Made by a program: the position numbers and the translations under genes. DNA of 64,000 nucleotides from Gammaproteobacteria bacterium (GTDB lineage: Bacteria > Pseudomonadota > Gammaproteobacteria > Chromatiales > Chromatiaceae), in the NCBI GenBank assembly GCA_021773975.1, contig JAJFJN010000038.1:124001-188000 (forward strand), written 5' to 3'. Of this stretch, positions 27,142 to 36,456 are shown piece after piece. The notes beneath the pieces were generated by a model that saw only the letters and a program-made list of their open reading frames with translations, did no database searches and was not told the DNA's origin. Positions within the stretch are counted from its first letter, which is position 1, and each line of letters opens with the position of its first letter.

Positions 27142-28467
27142 ATGCCCTTTTACAATGAGCAACTTGGAAGGAAAGCAATACACCCAATGAAATCATCTGG
27201 TAAGTTTCTGAACAAAATTGTTTCCAAGCTAGCAATGAAAAAGTTATGGCCAACACTTGAGCATAAGCTTGTAGAAGGTAAAAAGCTTATTGAGGACTGT
27301 AAAGCGGACGATGCCGATGATTATTTTCAGAAAATCATCTCTGAGTTTCCTGATTTTCCAGAAGCCTTTTTTCAATATGCAGAGGTTGCTACAAAGCTTA
27401 AAGACTTAGATGAGGCAATAAAACGGTGGGAGCTAGCCCGAGAAAAATTCCCAAATTATCCTAAAAGTTATATTCGGCAAGCATGGCTTAACATCGAATC
27501 TGGTGATGCGGTAGCTGCATTAAAGCTGCTTAAAGTTGCAGAGAAACAATTTCCAAAAAATATAAGTGTAGTGTTGCTTTTGCTAAAAGCGAGAATGTTG
27601 ACGGATGATCATGTAAATATCAGTTACCTACAGCAGGTAAGTGATAAACTCCATAAAACCAAAGACCATTTAAACAATAATGGTATTTATTTATTTAATA
27701 GGTCATTACCTAATGCGAATAAGAAATTTATTTTTATCAGTGGAACACCTCGTTCTGGTACCTCTGCTTTTAGCGACTTATTAAATAGCCATTCAAAGAT
27801 TGCCTTATTTCAAGAAAGATATGATATGTCTTATGGTTACCACCCTGATATGTTTTTACCTAACCACATATATAGTGGCAACTGGGAAAGCCGCCCAGCT
27901 GCTGATCGATGGCAAACATTGCGAGAAAAACTAAATGATGCAACCTACATAGGAGACAAACGGCCTAATTTCTTATGTTCTTGGGCTATAACAGAACAAA
28001 ATTTTACTCCAGATAAAATTCGTATTTTGCACATTTATCGAGATATTAATGATATCGCCCTGTCATATAACCAAAGACACAAAAATGCATTAATCGGCAA
28101 AGATCATACATGGCATAGACTGCATGATTTTAAAAAAGCTTGCATGGATTTTAATATCAATAATAGAAAATTACTAACCTTAATGGAAAATGAGGCCTAT
28201 AGAAGGTCAATAATGGTTATTGACTATGAAACATTATTATCAAGCAGCAGCAAGATACTCGAAATATTTACATGGTTGGGATTAAATATAGAGGAAGAAT
28301 TAAAGCAGGCAATGATGCCGATTTTCAATAGGTCAAAAAGGCTCATGCACAGGGACCGAGATACTATAAAAAATATTTCAGACTACATAGAAAACAATGT
28401 TGATCACGACCTCGCTAGAAAAGTTAAATTACTCGCTATTAGTGATAATAGACAAAACTTTCAGTGA
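27142..28467 (+). CDS. TPR-sulfotransferase protein
   Basis: A 441-residue protein combining tetratricopeptide-like repeats (about residues 50-165: ADDYFQKIISEFPDFPEAFF, DLDEAIKRWELAREKFPNYP, GDAVAALKLLKVAEKQFP) with a sulfotransferase domain. The PAPS loop is FISGTPRSGTSAFSDLL near residue 195 and the 3'-phosphate site is LHIYRDINDIALSYNQRH. This layout is like the bacterial TPR-sulfotransferase group and distantly like tyrosylprotein sulfotransferases, so protein as well as sugar acceptors should be considered. The start is uncertain: ATG 27187 (MKSSGKFL) is an alternative and neither has a clean Shine-Dalgarno. The gene is markedly AT-rich compared with gmd and fcl, a sign of separate acquisition. 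Confidence 0.87.
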   Translation: MPFYNEQLGRKAIHPMKSSGKFLNKIVSKLAMKKLWPTLEHKLVEGKKLIEDCKADDADDYFQKIISEFPDFPEAFFQYAEVATKLKDLDEAIKRWELAREKFPNYPKSYIRQAWLNIESGDAVAALKLLKVAEKQFPKNISVVLLLLKARMLTDDHVNISYLQQVSDKLHKTKDHLNNNGIYLFNRSLPNANKKFIFISGTPRSGTSAFSDLLNSHSKIALFQERYDMSYGYHPDMFLPNHIYSGNWESRPAADRWQTLREKLNDATYIGDKRPNFLCSWAITEQNFTPDKIRILHIYRDINDIALSYNQRHKNALIGKDHTWHRLHDFKKACMDFNINNRKLLTLMENEAYRRSIMVIDYETLLSSSSKILEIFTWLGLNIEEELKQAMMPIFNRSKRLMHRDRDTIKNISDYIENNVDHDLARKVKLLAISDNRQNFQ

Positions 28468-28584
28468 AACTGGCCCTGTAAATATTTCTGCAAAAAACTA
28501 ATTGCAATTCTCTTAAGTTATTACGAAGATGAACTTACATCTACAGCAATTGACCATTAATAGCAGCATAACTTTCTGCAGCTT

Positions 28585-30615
28585 ATGATTTTAATAATTA
28601 AGAGAATATTGTATCCACTACTACGAACTTTGTGCATATCAAAGCAATTCCACTATCTTCCTGCATCTCTGCAAGCACTCAACTTCAGACAGTCCGCATC
28701 ACAAAGAAAAACATCTAATCGTCACATCTACCATGCTTGGTTAACGCTCTTATTTTCGCAAAAACATCTGGCGCAACGACTAGCAAACATACACCACCTG
28801 TACCGGGACAATCAAAAGCATGAAATCATCAGCAAACTCAAGGCTGAAGCCCAAAATACGGGCATACACTGGCACAAAATCGCACTAACTCGATACAACG
28901 AAACCTTCATTAAGCATTCCATTGCACGAAACTATAACAGCTGGATCGAGCAGAGTGAAAAGCCAAACTTACCAAGCAGCAAAGCTATTGCACAAGCTCT
29001 GGAAGCCATGGCTCTGCAACCTCTGATCTCTGTGCTACTACCTATCTACAACGCCAATGAGAACCAGCTTCACCAGTGCATAGCATCCGTACTGAATCAG
29101 TCTTATCCCCACTGGCAGCTCTGCATCACATGTGATACCTCCACACTAGATCACACTAAAACTTTGCTGGAAAAATATGCTGCTGGGGACAAACGCATTG
29201 AGTTATTTTTTTGCAAGACAAATAAGGATATAACAGCCGCCAGTAAAGACGCCTTAGCCCTTGTGCATGGTGATTACGTCGCTCTACTAAATCACAACGG
29301 CCTGCTGGCTAAACACGCACTCTACCGAATCATAGAAGAATTAAACAAGTCACCTCAGGCAGCAATTTTCTATAGCGATGAAGACAAGATTGATATAAAC
29401 AGCAATCGCTTTGAACCTAACTTCAAACCGGACTGGAATCCGGATCTGTTGCTATCACAAAACTATATATCTCATCTTGCTATATATAAAGCCGAGCTGA
29501 TTAAAACTATCAACGGCTTCAGAGTCGAAGTAGAGGGCAATCAGAACCATGATCTTCTATTGCATTGCACCTCACAGTTGAAAGATGAGCAGATTGTTCA
29601 TATTCCTGAGATATTGTATCACTGGCGCTTCGTAGAAGGCTCAACCAGCTCATACTCTTCAGAAAACACCAACCCCAACAATACTGAAGTAAAGGCACTT
29701 GCCTATCGCTTTGGACACTCTGCAGCAGAAGTAAAGATAGAAGCAGGGATGCTGCCCAATACTTACCGAATTCGGTGGCCTATTCCACGCCCCCCCCCTC
29801 TCGTCAGCCTGATAATTCCAACACGGGATGGCTACCAAGTTCTCAAACAGTGTGTGGATTCCATTTTGGAAAAGACCACCTATGCTAACTACGAAATAAT
29901 CATTCTGAACAATCAAAGCAGCTGTCCTGATACTTTGAGCTATTTGCAATCAATCTCAGCTGACCACCGAGTCACTATTCACCCCTGGGATCATGAGTTT
30001 AACTATTCAGCTATCAATAATTTTGGCGCCACCCTTGCTAAAGGCAGCATTCTCGGTCTATTAAATAATGACATTAAAGTAATCAATGGTGGCTGGCTTG
30101 AAGAGATGGTATCCCATGCATGCCGTGATGATATCGGCTGTGTAGGTGCCAAACTCTATTACCTTAATGACACAATACAACATGCCGGCATTATTCTTGG
30201 TATCGGTGGTATAGCAGATCATGTCCATAAACACTTTTGCCGCAATGAGCCAGGTTATTGTTCACGCCTTAAGTTGGTGCAAAATCTATCTGCTGTAACT
30301 GGAGCCTGCCTGCTGGTACGCAAATCAGTATTTGAAGAAGTCAAAGGGCTTAATGAAAACTTAGCAATAGCATTCAATGATGTCGATTTCTGCCTCAAAG
30401 TGCGGGAAGCTGGGTATCGTAACCTGTGGACCCCTTACGCCGAACTGTATCACCACGAATCAGTTTCTCGTGGTGCAAATGATACTCGCAAAAAACGAAC
30501 TCGCCTGCGCAGAGAAGCCGACTACATGCGCAAGCACTGGGGAAGCGCGCTACATACTGATCCGGCCTACAATCCCAATCTAACGCTTATTCGCACCGAT
30601 TTTTCACCAAAGTAA
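28585..30615 (+). CDS. Tandem GT2 protein with degenerate first domain (RfbC-like)
   Basis: A 676-residue protein of the long O-antigen/rhamnan type with two GT2 domains. Domain 1 (about residues 145-375) keeps the fold (PLISVLLPIYNA, ASVLNQSYPHW, FYSDEDKID, FKPDWNPDLLLSQNYISHL). However, the usual ADDASTD reads TCDTSTL and the metal site LLDHDDLL reads LLNHNGLL, so the acidic residues are lost. Domain 2 (about residues 405-640) is closer to consensus: PLVSLIIPTRDG, LLNNDIKV, FNYSAINNFG, GACLLVRKSVFEEV, AFNDVDFCLKVREAGY, although the first Asp (VDNGS type) is Asn in LNNQSS. Activity probably rests in domain 2, with domain 1 serving for binding or structure. Confidence 0.93.
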   Translation: MILIIKRILYPLLRTLCISKQFHYLPASLQALNFRQSASQRKTSNRHIYHAWLTLLFSQKHLAQRLANIHHLYRDNQKHEIISKLKAEAQNTGIHWHKIALTRYNETFIKHSIARNYNSWIEQSEKPNLPSSKAIAQALEAMALQPLISVLLPIYNANENQLHQCIASVLNQSYPHWQLCITCDTSTLDHTKTLLEKYAAGDKRIELFFCKTNKDITAASKDALALVHGDYVALLNHNGLLAKHALYRIIEELNKSPQAAIFYSDEDKIDINSNRFEPNFKPDWNPDLLLSQNYISHLAIYKAELIKTINGFRVEVEGNQNHDLLLHCTSQLKDEQIVHIPEILYHWRFVEGSTSSYSSENTNPNNTEVKALAYRFGHSAAEVKIEAGMLPNTYRIRWPIPRPPPLVSLIIPTRDGYQVLKQCVDSILEKTTYANYEIIILNNQSSCPDTLSYLQSISADHRVTIHPWDHEFNYSAINNFGATLAKGSILGLLNNDIKVINGGWLEEMVSHACRDDIGCVGAKLYYLNDTIQHAGIILGIGGIADHVHKHFCRNEPGYCSRLKLVQNLSAVTGACLLVRKSVFEEVKGLNENLAIAFNDVDFCLKVREAGYRNLWTPYAELYHHESVSRGANDTRKKRTRLRREADYMRKHWGSALHTDPAYNPNLTLIRTDFSPK

Positions 30616-30628
30616 TGGCACCGCACTG

Positions 30629-31663
30629 ATGAGTGATTACCAACCATGGGTAATATTAAGCGACGGTGCTGAACCCACCGAAGATATCTACTTTTATGCT
30701 ACAGCCGCGCCATGGTTAGAGGCAGAGTTCTCAATCAGCTCAACCAAGTTACACACTAAGCACTGGTACTTGCCAAGGCGCATGGCACTATCAAAGCTGC
30801 GGGAAGCTAATATCCTCATTTGCCGCAGCCTGGCTCCCAAATGGCTCGACCTACTAGAATCCTCCCGCAATCAACTGGGAGGGATCTACTACCTGATTGA
30901 TGATGACCTGAGTGCAGCAGTCGCTGCTGAAGAGCTGCCTGAATCTTATCGTCAAAGACTGGTTAAAATCAGTGTTGAGCAACAACCCCGCATACTTGCT
31001 CTTGCAGATGAGGTGGTTGCCACCTCTCAGTACCTTGTTGAACACTTCAAACAACGACACGGTAGAGTCTCTCTACTGACCCCTCCTTTACTGACACCTC
31101 TACCCACATTGGAGCATTTTAAAACACAGCCACTCTGTGTTGGTTATTACGGTACACGCGCTCACTTGCAGGATCTCAATCAGATTGCGCCTGCCATTGA
31201 AATAGCACACCAGCATCACCCCAATCTACACTTTGAGGTGATGCTAGGAAAATATACACCTGAAAAACTCCAAAGTCTGGAACGCTTAACATCTGTGCCA
31301 CCATTACCATGGAATAAGTTCCAGACCTATCAAGGGCAGCGACGGATACATATCGGCCTGGCCCCACTTTGGGATTCAGCCTTCAACCGGGGTAAATCAC
31401 ACATTAAGTTTCTGGATATCAGTATTATGGGGGGCGTTGGAGTTTACAGCCGTCGATCACCCTACGAAGAGGTTGTTGAACACGGTGTTGATGGCATGTT
31501 AGCTGGAGATGACCCTGATGAATGGTATCAATGTATCAACTATTTGGTTAATCACCCAGAGGAGGCATTGGCGATGGCTTCTGCTGCAGCAAAAAAAGCC
31601 AACATGCTGGGTAACCCATCAAAAGTTTGTCAATTTTGGTTTGAACGAAGCAAGATTTACTAA
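30629..31663 (+). CDS. Putative GT-B glycosyltransferase
   Basis: A 344-residue protein that looks like a GT-B (group 1-like) glycosyltransferase. The N-terminal half has ILICRSLAPKWLDLL and YYLIDDDLSAAV, then LALADEVVATSQYLVEHFKQ, typical of the interdomain strand. The C-terminal half starts at CVGYYGTRAHLQDL and has HIGLAPLWDSAFNRGKSHIKFLDISIMGGVGVYSRRSPY in place of a clean E-x7-E, which resembles glycosyltransferases of glycan export loci whose donor motif is RGKSxIKxxE. It follows the tandem GT2 gene by 13 bases and ends the plus-strand block. Donor and acceptor are unknown. No signal or membrane helix was seen. Confidence 0.82.
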   Translation: MSDYQPWVILSDGAEPTEDIYFYATAAPWLEAEFSISSTKLHTKHWYLPRRMALSKLREANILICRSLAPKWLDLLESSRNQLGGIYYLIDDDLSAAVAAEELPESYRQRLVKISVEQQPRILALADEVVATSQYLVEHFKQRHGRVSLLTPPLLTPLPTLEHFKTQPLCVGYYGTRAHLQDLNQIAPAIEIAHQHHPNLHFEVMLGKYTPEKLQSLERLTSVPPLPWNKFQTYQGQRRIHIGLAPLWDSAFNRGKSHIKFLDISIMGGVGVYSRRSPYEEVVEHGVDGMLAGDDPDEWYQCINYLVNHPEEALAMASAAAKKANMLGNPSKVCQFWFERSKIY

Positions 31664-31695
31664 CCATAAAACTATACTCTGCGCAGCTTCGATAC

Positions 31696-32784
31696 TTAAT
31701 CCCTGTGATCTTTTATAATCAATACCAGCATATTAACGATAAAACCAAGAAAAATAGCGATAATGGCAAATACTACTGAATTGTAGAGTCTTGCCGGTTT
31801 TACTGGATATTCTGGAAAAGTTGGGCTTTGCAGTACGGATACCTGCTTAAGTTTTCTTGCTGCTTCGATGCGGGTATTTTCCAGTGCAGCCAAAGCGCTG
31901 GAATAAGTCTCAAGAGCAAACTGCGCCTTCAGCTCAAGCGTTTGATATTCAGAGGAAAGCCGGTTAAGAGCATTACCAGATTTTTGAGCCATACGTGCCT
32001 GCTCTTTATCAATCTGCCCACGCAAGGCATTGATTTCATTGTTAACACGAACCATCTCTGGGGACTGTGGCCCCTGATAGTTGCTTATTGCTGTCTTGCG
32101 CGCCCTTAATCTAGCCAACTCTCCTTCAAGGGCGCCTACCACCGCACTCAAGCTTTCAACTGTACCAGCTGGTGAAACTAGGCCACGCTCATTCTGGTAA
32201 TTCAACAGACTGGCACGAGAGGCATCCAGGCGACCACTCAATCGCTCAACCTGATCATCAAGGAAACGAACCTGCTCAGAAGCCAAGCGCTGCCCCATGG
32301 CATTCATATGCCCCTCTCCCTCTTTCAGTAACAGCGTAGCCATAGCATGCGCAGCTGCAGGATCAAATGCCTGCACTTGAATACGCAACACATTGGCATA
32401 ATCATCAAGTTCTACAATAAAGCGGGATAAGTAATACTCGTGCAACTCTTCAATAGGCGCATCTTTGTCAAGCAGGCGGCTGAAAATATCGATACCTGTC
32501 TGAGCATAGTGACCACGAATATCCAATTCAGCATCCAGCTTTTTTAACATATCAACAGATAGCATGTAGTCGCGCAGTAGCAATAGGTCAGCAGCGGATC
32601 CGCCACCACCAGAAATCAGAGACGAAAAATCAAAAATAGGTGCCGCAATCTGGGGGCTTTCCAATACAACATTGGCCTGCGATACATAGCGATCACTGGC
32701 CCATAGCCCCCAATAACCACTTACCGCAATAATAGCCACAACACATGCTAACCAATAGGGATTCTGCTTAAAAAATTGCTTCAT
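31696..32784 (-). CDS. kpsE: Capsule export inner-membrane protein, KpsE/CtrB family (PCP-3)
   Basis: A 362-residue polysaccharide co-polymerase of the ABC-capsule type. One transmembrane helix lies near the N-terminus (PYWLACVVAIIAVSGYWGLW) and one near the C-terminus (VVFAIIAIFLGFIVNMLVLI), with a long periplasmic helical region between them (residues 130-310). ASDRYVSQANVVLESP is typical of the KpsE/BexC/CtrB start and FPEYPVKPARLYN is the pre-TM2 motif. It bridges the KpsMT transporter and the outer-membrane channel. Its ATG overlaps the kpsT stop by one base, so it is the last gene of the export operon. It converges on the plus-strand gene 32 bases away with no evident hairpin terminator between. 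Confidence 0.95.
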   Translation of the reverse strand: MKQFFKQNPYWLACVVAIIAVSGYWGLWASDRYVSQANVVLESPQIAAPIFDFSSLISGGGGSAADLLLLRDYMLSVDMLKKLDAELDIRGHYAQTGIDIFSRLLDKDAPIEELHEYYLSRFIVELDDYANVLRIQVQAFDPAAAHAMATLLLKEGEGHMNAMGQRLASEQVRFLDDQVERLSGRLDASRASLLNYQNERGLVSPAGTVESLSAVVGALEGELARLRARKTAISNYQGPQSPEMVRVNNEINALRGQIDKEQARMAQKSGNALNRLSSEYQTLELKAQFALETYSSALAALENTRIEAARKLKQVSVLQSPTFPEYPVKPARLYNSVVFAIIAIFLGFIVNMLVLIIKDHRD

Positions 32785-33446
32785 TACTTTTTAGTGCTCT
32801 CATGGTAAACATTGATTGCATCTGTTATATCATCAAACCAAGTGGCCTCACCTTGGTGAAGAAAAATACCCGCCTGACAGAGTTCCTTGAGGATGGCCTC
32901 TCCATGGGAAACCATAATTAAGCTAGCTTGGCCAACTTTTTCCTTGAAAACTTTGGCTGCCTTTTTTTTGAATGCCACATCACCCACAGCAGTAGCCTCA
33001 TCCGAAAGATAAACATCAAAATCAAAAGCTAAAGATAATCCAAACGCCAAACGGGCACGCATACCAGCTGAGTAGGTTTTGATGGGTTCATCAAAGGCTG
33101 GGCCAATCTCGGCAAACGCTTCAACACAATCAATAATCCGTCCAATATCAATATCATTACCATGAATACGCGCAACAAACTTGACATTCTGCCGACCCGT
33201 CATGGAGCCCTGAAACCCACCCGTTAACCCAATGGGCCATGACATACGGCAGTTACACTCAATCTCACCCTTATCCGGTGAATCCATACCTCCCAGCAAC
33301 CGCAACAGAGTTGACTTACCAGCCCCATTGCTTCCTATCAGCCCAACATTAACCCCTCTAGGGATAGTGACATTAATATCACGTAGCACCCAATCACTGC
33401 CATGGTGATTATGATAGCGTTTATATAGATTACGAACTTCAATCAT
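32784..33446 (-). CDS. kpsT: Capsule ABC transporter ATPase, KpsT/CtrD family
   Basis: A 220-residue ATP-binding subunit, the size of KpsT/BexA/CtrD. Walker A is GSNGAGKSTLLRLLGG, the signature motif is KTYSAGMRARLAFGLS (the degenerate form typical of polysaccharide exporters), and Walker B is DVYLSDEATAVGD, with VSHGEAI as the switch histidine. It powers export of the finished, lipid-linked polysaccharide across the inner membrane with KpsM. It lacks the C-terminal carbohydrate-binding domain of Wzt-type O-antigen exporters, so recognition of a chain terminus by this subunit is not expected. Its start overlaps the kpsM stop by 4 bases. Confidence 0.97.
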   Translation of the reverse strand: MIEVRNLYKRYHNHHGSDWVLRDINVTIPRGVNVGLIGSNGAGKSTLLRLLGGMDSPDKGEIECNCRMSWPIGLTGGFQGSMTGRQNVKFVARIHGNDIDIGRIIDCVEAFAEIGPAFDEPIKTYSAGMRARLAFGLSLAFDFDVYLSDEATAVGDVAFKKKAAKVFKEKVGQASLIMVSHGEAILKELCQAGIFLHQGEATWFDDITDAINVYHESTKK

Positions 33447-34255
33447 TGTGCTTTCAGACGTTTTTCATATCGGATATGCAACATCAAACCAAAAGCGATA
33501 AGCGAAAGAGTACATAACCAGAGGTAGATCATGCTAATTCCATTCATTGATCTATATCCAACAAAAAAACTTAGACGCAGACTTTCAATACCATGCACGA
33601 TAGGGTTATATAACAGATACTGTAAAATATCGTACGATAAAAAATCCAGTGGGAACATTGCACCAGAGATAATTAAAAGAGGCAGCATAGCAATTCTCAC
33701 CACACGACCAATTTCAGGAATTAGAGCGTCGCTAGCTGAAATTACCAGCCCCGCCCCAACTCCCAATAGCCAAATTGACAACCAACTGGCAATAGCACTC
33801 AAAGGGTCATGAGGAATAATATCCATCCCCAACAGCGCACCACCAGCAATAAAAAGAAGGAAAATAAAAGTTTTTAGTACCCCTTCAAGAAAGCAACGCA
33901 CCAACACGGGATCAACAGGCTTAACCTGACGATAGGCAAAAAGCCCCTTATTAGCATCTATCGCTCCCAGGGACCTCATTAAACCCTCTCGAAATAAAAA
34001 AAAAGCAAGCAACCCAGTGATCATCCATGGCACAAACTCAGCTCCAGTCACAAATTTTGCATTTCCAACAAAGGTTCGAAGCAGCACCATCACTGCAACA
34101 TGCGCAGCTGGTTCAACTATCATCCAAAACCAGGCAAACCTATCAACTGTTGTACGAGCTAATGCCTCACGCATAAACATGGCATGCCAAACACTTCTTG
34201 TTACTTGCCAAGAAGTGCGCGCAGGCTTCGTAGTTATTCCATCAGACAATATCAA
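33443..34255 (-). CDS. kpsM: Capsule ABC transporter permease, KpsM/CtrC family
   Basis: A 270-residue ABC-2 permease with about six membrane helices. The N-terminal WQVTRSVWHAMFMREALARTTVDRF is the family's cytoplasmic start (a continuous block at residues 16-40), followed by WFWMIVEPAAHVAVMVLL and a run of hydrophobic segments ending MIYLWLCTLSLIAFGLMLHI. It forms the inner-membrane path for the polysaccharide with KpsT. It lies 41 bases after the kpsD-like gene and overlaps kpsT by 4 bases, in the usual operon. No kpsC or kpsS (Kdo-linker transferases) appears in the window, so the lipid anchor of the exported chain is unresolved. Confidence 0.96.
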   Translation of the reverse strand: MILSDGITTKPARTSWQVTRSVWHAMFMREALARTTVDRFAWFWMIVEPAAHVAVMVLLRTFVGNAKFVTGAEFVPWMITGLLAFFLFREGLMRSLGAIDANKGLFAYRQVKPVDPVLVRCFLEGVLKTFIFLLFIAGGALLGMDIIPHDPLSAIASWLSIWLLGVGAGLVISASDALIPEIGRVVRIAMLPLLIISGAMFPLDFLSYDILQYLLYNPIVHGIESLRLSFFVGYRSMNGISMIYLWLCTLSLIAFGLMLHIRYEKRLKAQ

Positions 34256-34296
34256 GGTAATACAAGCACTGGCGCAGAGCTGTGTACAACCATCAC

Positions 34297-35994
34297 TTAA
34301 AGATCTATTGCTACTTTTGCAGCAATCGCAAGCTGATACAAAATCTGGCTTATGCTTGTTGCCAATTGTAGGTTTTTAGTGGGAACTTCAGGCAACACCA
34401 GTATTTCATCGCCTGGCTTTAACTCCATTCCAGTAGCCTCGCTAACTTCGCCACTTTGACGAACGATTAAAATCCGTTCCTTATCAGCATGCTGTGAAAA
34501 TCCACCCGATTTTTTGATGTAATCAGCGACTTCCATTTTTGAGGAGTAGACAATTGATTGCGCCATCAATACTTCACCGCTAACCAAAAGTGAATCTGAT
34601 CGCTCTGGGATAGTAATGACATCCCCATCTTGTAATCGGGTATTAAAAATAGCGCCATTTTGTGAAACAACCAGTCGACCAGTGGGCTGAATGTTAGAGA
34701 CTCGAGAAACAAAATCATTAATCAGTTCTGCTTCACGAACTCTGATCTGAGCTTCATCTGGAGTAGAAGAAGGCGCACCCAGGTAGGTGGTTTCGAGTCG
34801 GCGCAGGCTCTCTGTAAGTGATTTCTTTTGGCGTTCAGCAATGCTTACTCGTCGAATAGAGATACTGTTTACATCGGTGAGTGATTCAGGCACTTCGATA
34901 GAATCCAGCAGCTCATGCAGCATTGCATCTTTTGGCAGCACATACCTTGATGGACCAAAAAAACTTCCCTCAAGTTGAACCACGATGGATTTCTCTCGTT
35001 GATCTGCGCTAAATAGAACCTCATCACCATCATGTAAAAGAGCCGATGAGAAGTCGGCTAATGGATAGTAAACAGATATTGGCCCTGTAGTACGAACACC
35101 GCGAAGCAGTACATGCGAAACATCGGCTCGAAGCCTCGCTAATTTCAATAAGGCCCCACTCTGTAATTCATCAGAGTGAAGCTCATAATGATGAGTGCGC
35201 TCTACATCTCCCACAACAGTTACTTTCAGTCCACGCTCCTCAACAATGACTGTGTCACCATCCCGAAACTGTATGCGTGAGAGACTACCAGATAACAGAA
35301 AATCATAGAGATCAACATGTGCAATAGTCTTACTATTTCTAACTATCCGGATTTTACGATAACTCCCAAGCTTGCTATCTACCCCTCCAGCTTGATCAAG
35401 AAAATAGAGTATCGAGTCATTCGGCGTACCTGCATATCGACCAGGCATTTTAACGTAGCCAGTTACAAAAACAGCTACTGGCTGCACCCCTTGCAAATTG
35501 GTGTACACATATACATTTTCAGGGTAGATGGTTTGCACTGCACGGCGAACCGTAGCATCCAGTTGACTATGAGTAACACCTTGTACTTTCACAGGGCCCA
35601 CAGACGGAATAAACACATTGCCTTGGGCATCCACCGGCATCACTCGGTTAACATCTATGGAGCCCCAGATCCGTAGCGTAATTCGGTCGCCTGGTGCAAT
35701 AAGATAGGTTGGGTTCAACCCATCAGCACGCACACCCCTGAAGCCACCTGCAAACAGATATGCTCCAAACGGTGTGATCTCTTCCTCTGAATCATCAGTA
35801 GCCTTTGGGCCATATGTGCCTGTAGTCCAGATGGTTTGGGCGGCCGGTTCCAACTTGTCAGGGATAGCTTCTGCTTCCTGATCAGAGGGAACATTTCCAC
35901 CTTCAATACCCAGTGCAAAACTGTATTGAGCAAAAAACATCAGAAAAGTGGCAGCTACTGCTATTTTAAGGTGCGTGCTTACTTTATACATCAT
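34297..35994 (-). CDS. kpsD: Polysaccharide export outer-membrane protein, KpsD/Wza family
   Basis: A 565-residue protein close to KpsD length. The N-terminus is a Sec signal peptide (LKIAVAATFLMFFAQYSFA) with no lipobox cysteine, which resembles KpsD rather than lipoprotein Wza. The polysaccharide export (Poly_export) domain begins at YLIAPGDRITLRIWGSIDV near residue 100, and SLBB-type beta-grasp repeats follow (VTGYVKMPGRYAG, VVGDVERTHHYEL, LVSGEVLMAQSIVYSSKM). A C-terminal hydrophobic segment, LATSISQILYQLAIAAKVAI, could insert in the outer membrane. It forms the outer-membrane exit of the exporter. It follows the small lipoprotein gene by 33 bases. Confidence 0.94.
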   Translation of the reverse strand: MMYKVSTHLKIAVAATFLMFFAQYSFALGIEGGNVPSDQEAEAIPDKLEPAAQTIWTTGTYGPKATDDSEEEITPFGAYLFAGGFRGVRADGLNPTYLIAPGDRITLRIWGSIDVNRVMPVDAQGNVFIPSVGPVKVQGVTHSQLDATVRRAVQTIYPENVYVYTNLQGVQPVAVFVTGYVKMPGRYAGTPNDSILYFLDQAGGVDSKLGSYRKIRIVRNSKTIAHVDLYDFLLSGSLSRIQFRDGDTVIVEERGLKVTVVGDVERTHHYELHSDELQSGALLKLARLRADVSHVLLRGVRTTGPISVYYPLADFSSALLHDGDEVLFSADQREKSIVVQLEGSFFGPSRYVLPKDAMLHELLDSIEVPESLTDVNSISIRRVSIAERQKKSLTESLRRLETTYLGAPSSTPDEAQIRVREAELINDFVSRVSNIQPTGRLVVSQNGAIFNTRLQDGDVITIPERSDSLLVSGEVLMAQSIVYSSKMEVADYIKKSGGFSQHADKERILIVRQSGEVSEATGMELKPGDEILVLPEVPTKNLQLATSISQILYQLAIAAKVAIDL

Positions 35995-36027
35995 GATTAT
36001 GAACCATCATTAATTAACTGAATAAAT

Positions 36028-36456
36028 CTATAGCGTTTCTTTATGGTGAGTAACCGCACGAACCGGAATCCAGTAACCAGAAGCTGTATCGCATACCAAC
36101 TCATCCCGCATTTGCTTTGAGGCAACCAACTTAACCTTCAATCCACGGCACTTACGTCCGCTTGCAGCATAATAAGGGGCAGATACCACTATCTCGGCAC
36201 GCTCTCCCCACGGGGTTTTATCAAGTTTCTTTTCTGCACCCGCCGGGGCATCATTGAAAAACTGATCAAGCTCGCCAAAAAGGCTTTCTTTCGGCTCGAC
36301 AACAGCTTCAGCTGCATAATCTTCCGTGCTGGAAGTTAGTCTAAGAAATTCAGCCACACGATTAACACTGTCTGACACCGGCATGCTTTTACAACCAATC
36401 GCAGCTCCCGAAACTACGAGTATGGCTGTTATTCTAAAAATATTACGGATATTCAA
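36028..36456 (-). CDS. Small lipoprotein at the head of the capsule export operon
   Basis: I choose the TTG start at 36456, which has GGAG seven bases upstream and gives MNIRNIFRITAILVVSGAAIGC, a lipoprotein signal with the lipobox AIGC and acylated Cys22. A longer frame from 36546 adds 30 residues that spoil the signal. The mature protein is about 121 residues, with a Glu-rich linker and a C-terminal domain carrying YYAASGRKCRGL, LVCDTASGYWIPVRAV and two cysteines that may form a disulfide. I know no function. Position suggests an outer-membrane accessory of the export channel. Similar short lipoproteins accompany polysaccharide export genes elsewhere, in my recollection. Confidence 0.75.
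   Translation of the reverse strand: MNIRNIFRITAILVVSGAAIGCKSMPVSDSVNRVAEFLRLTSSTEDYAAEAVVEPKESLFGELDQFFNDAPAGAEKKLDKTPWGERAEIVVSAPYYAASGRKCRGLKVKLVASKQMRDELVCDTASGYWIPVRAVTHHKETL

Noticed and set aside
26963-27190. 75-codon open frame in the gap before the TPR-sulfotransferase
   Set aside because: Overlaps the next gene, lacks a ribosome-binding site and any recognisable feature.
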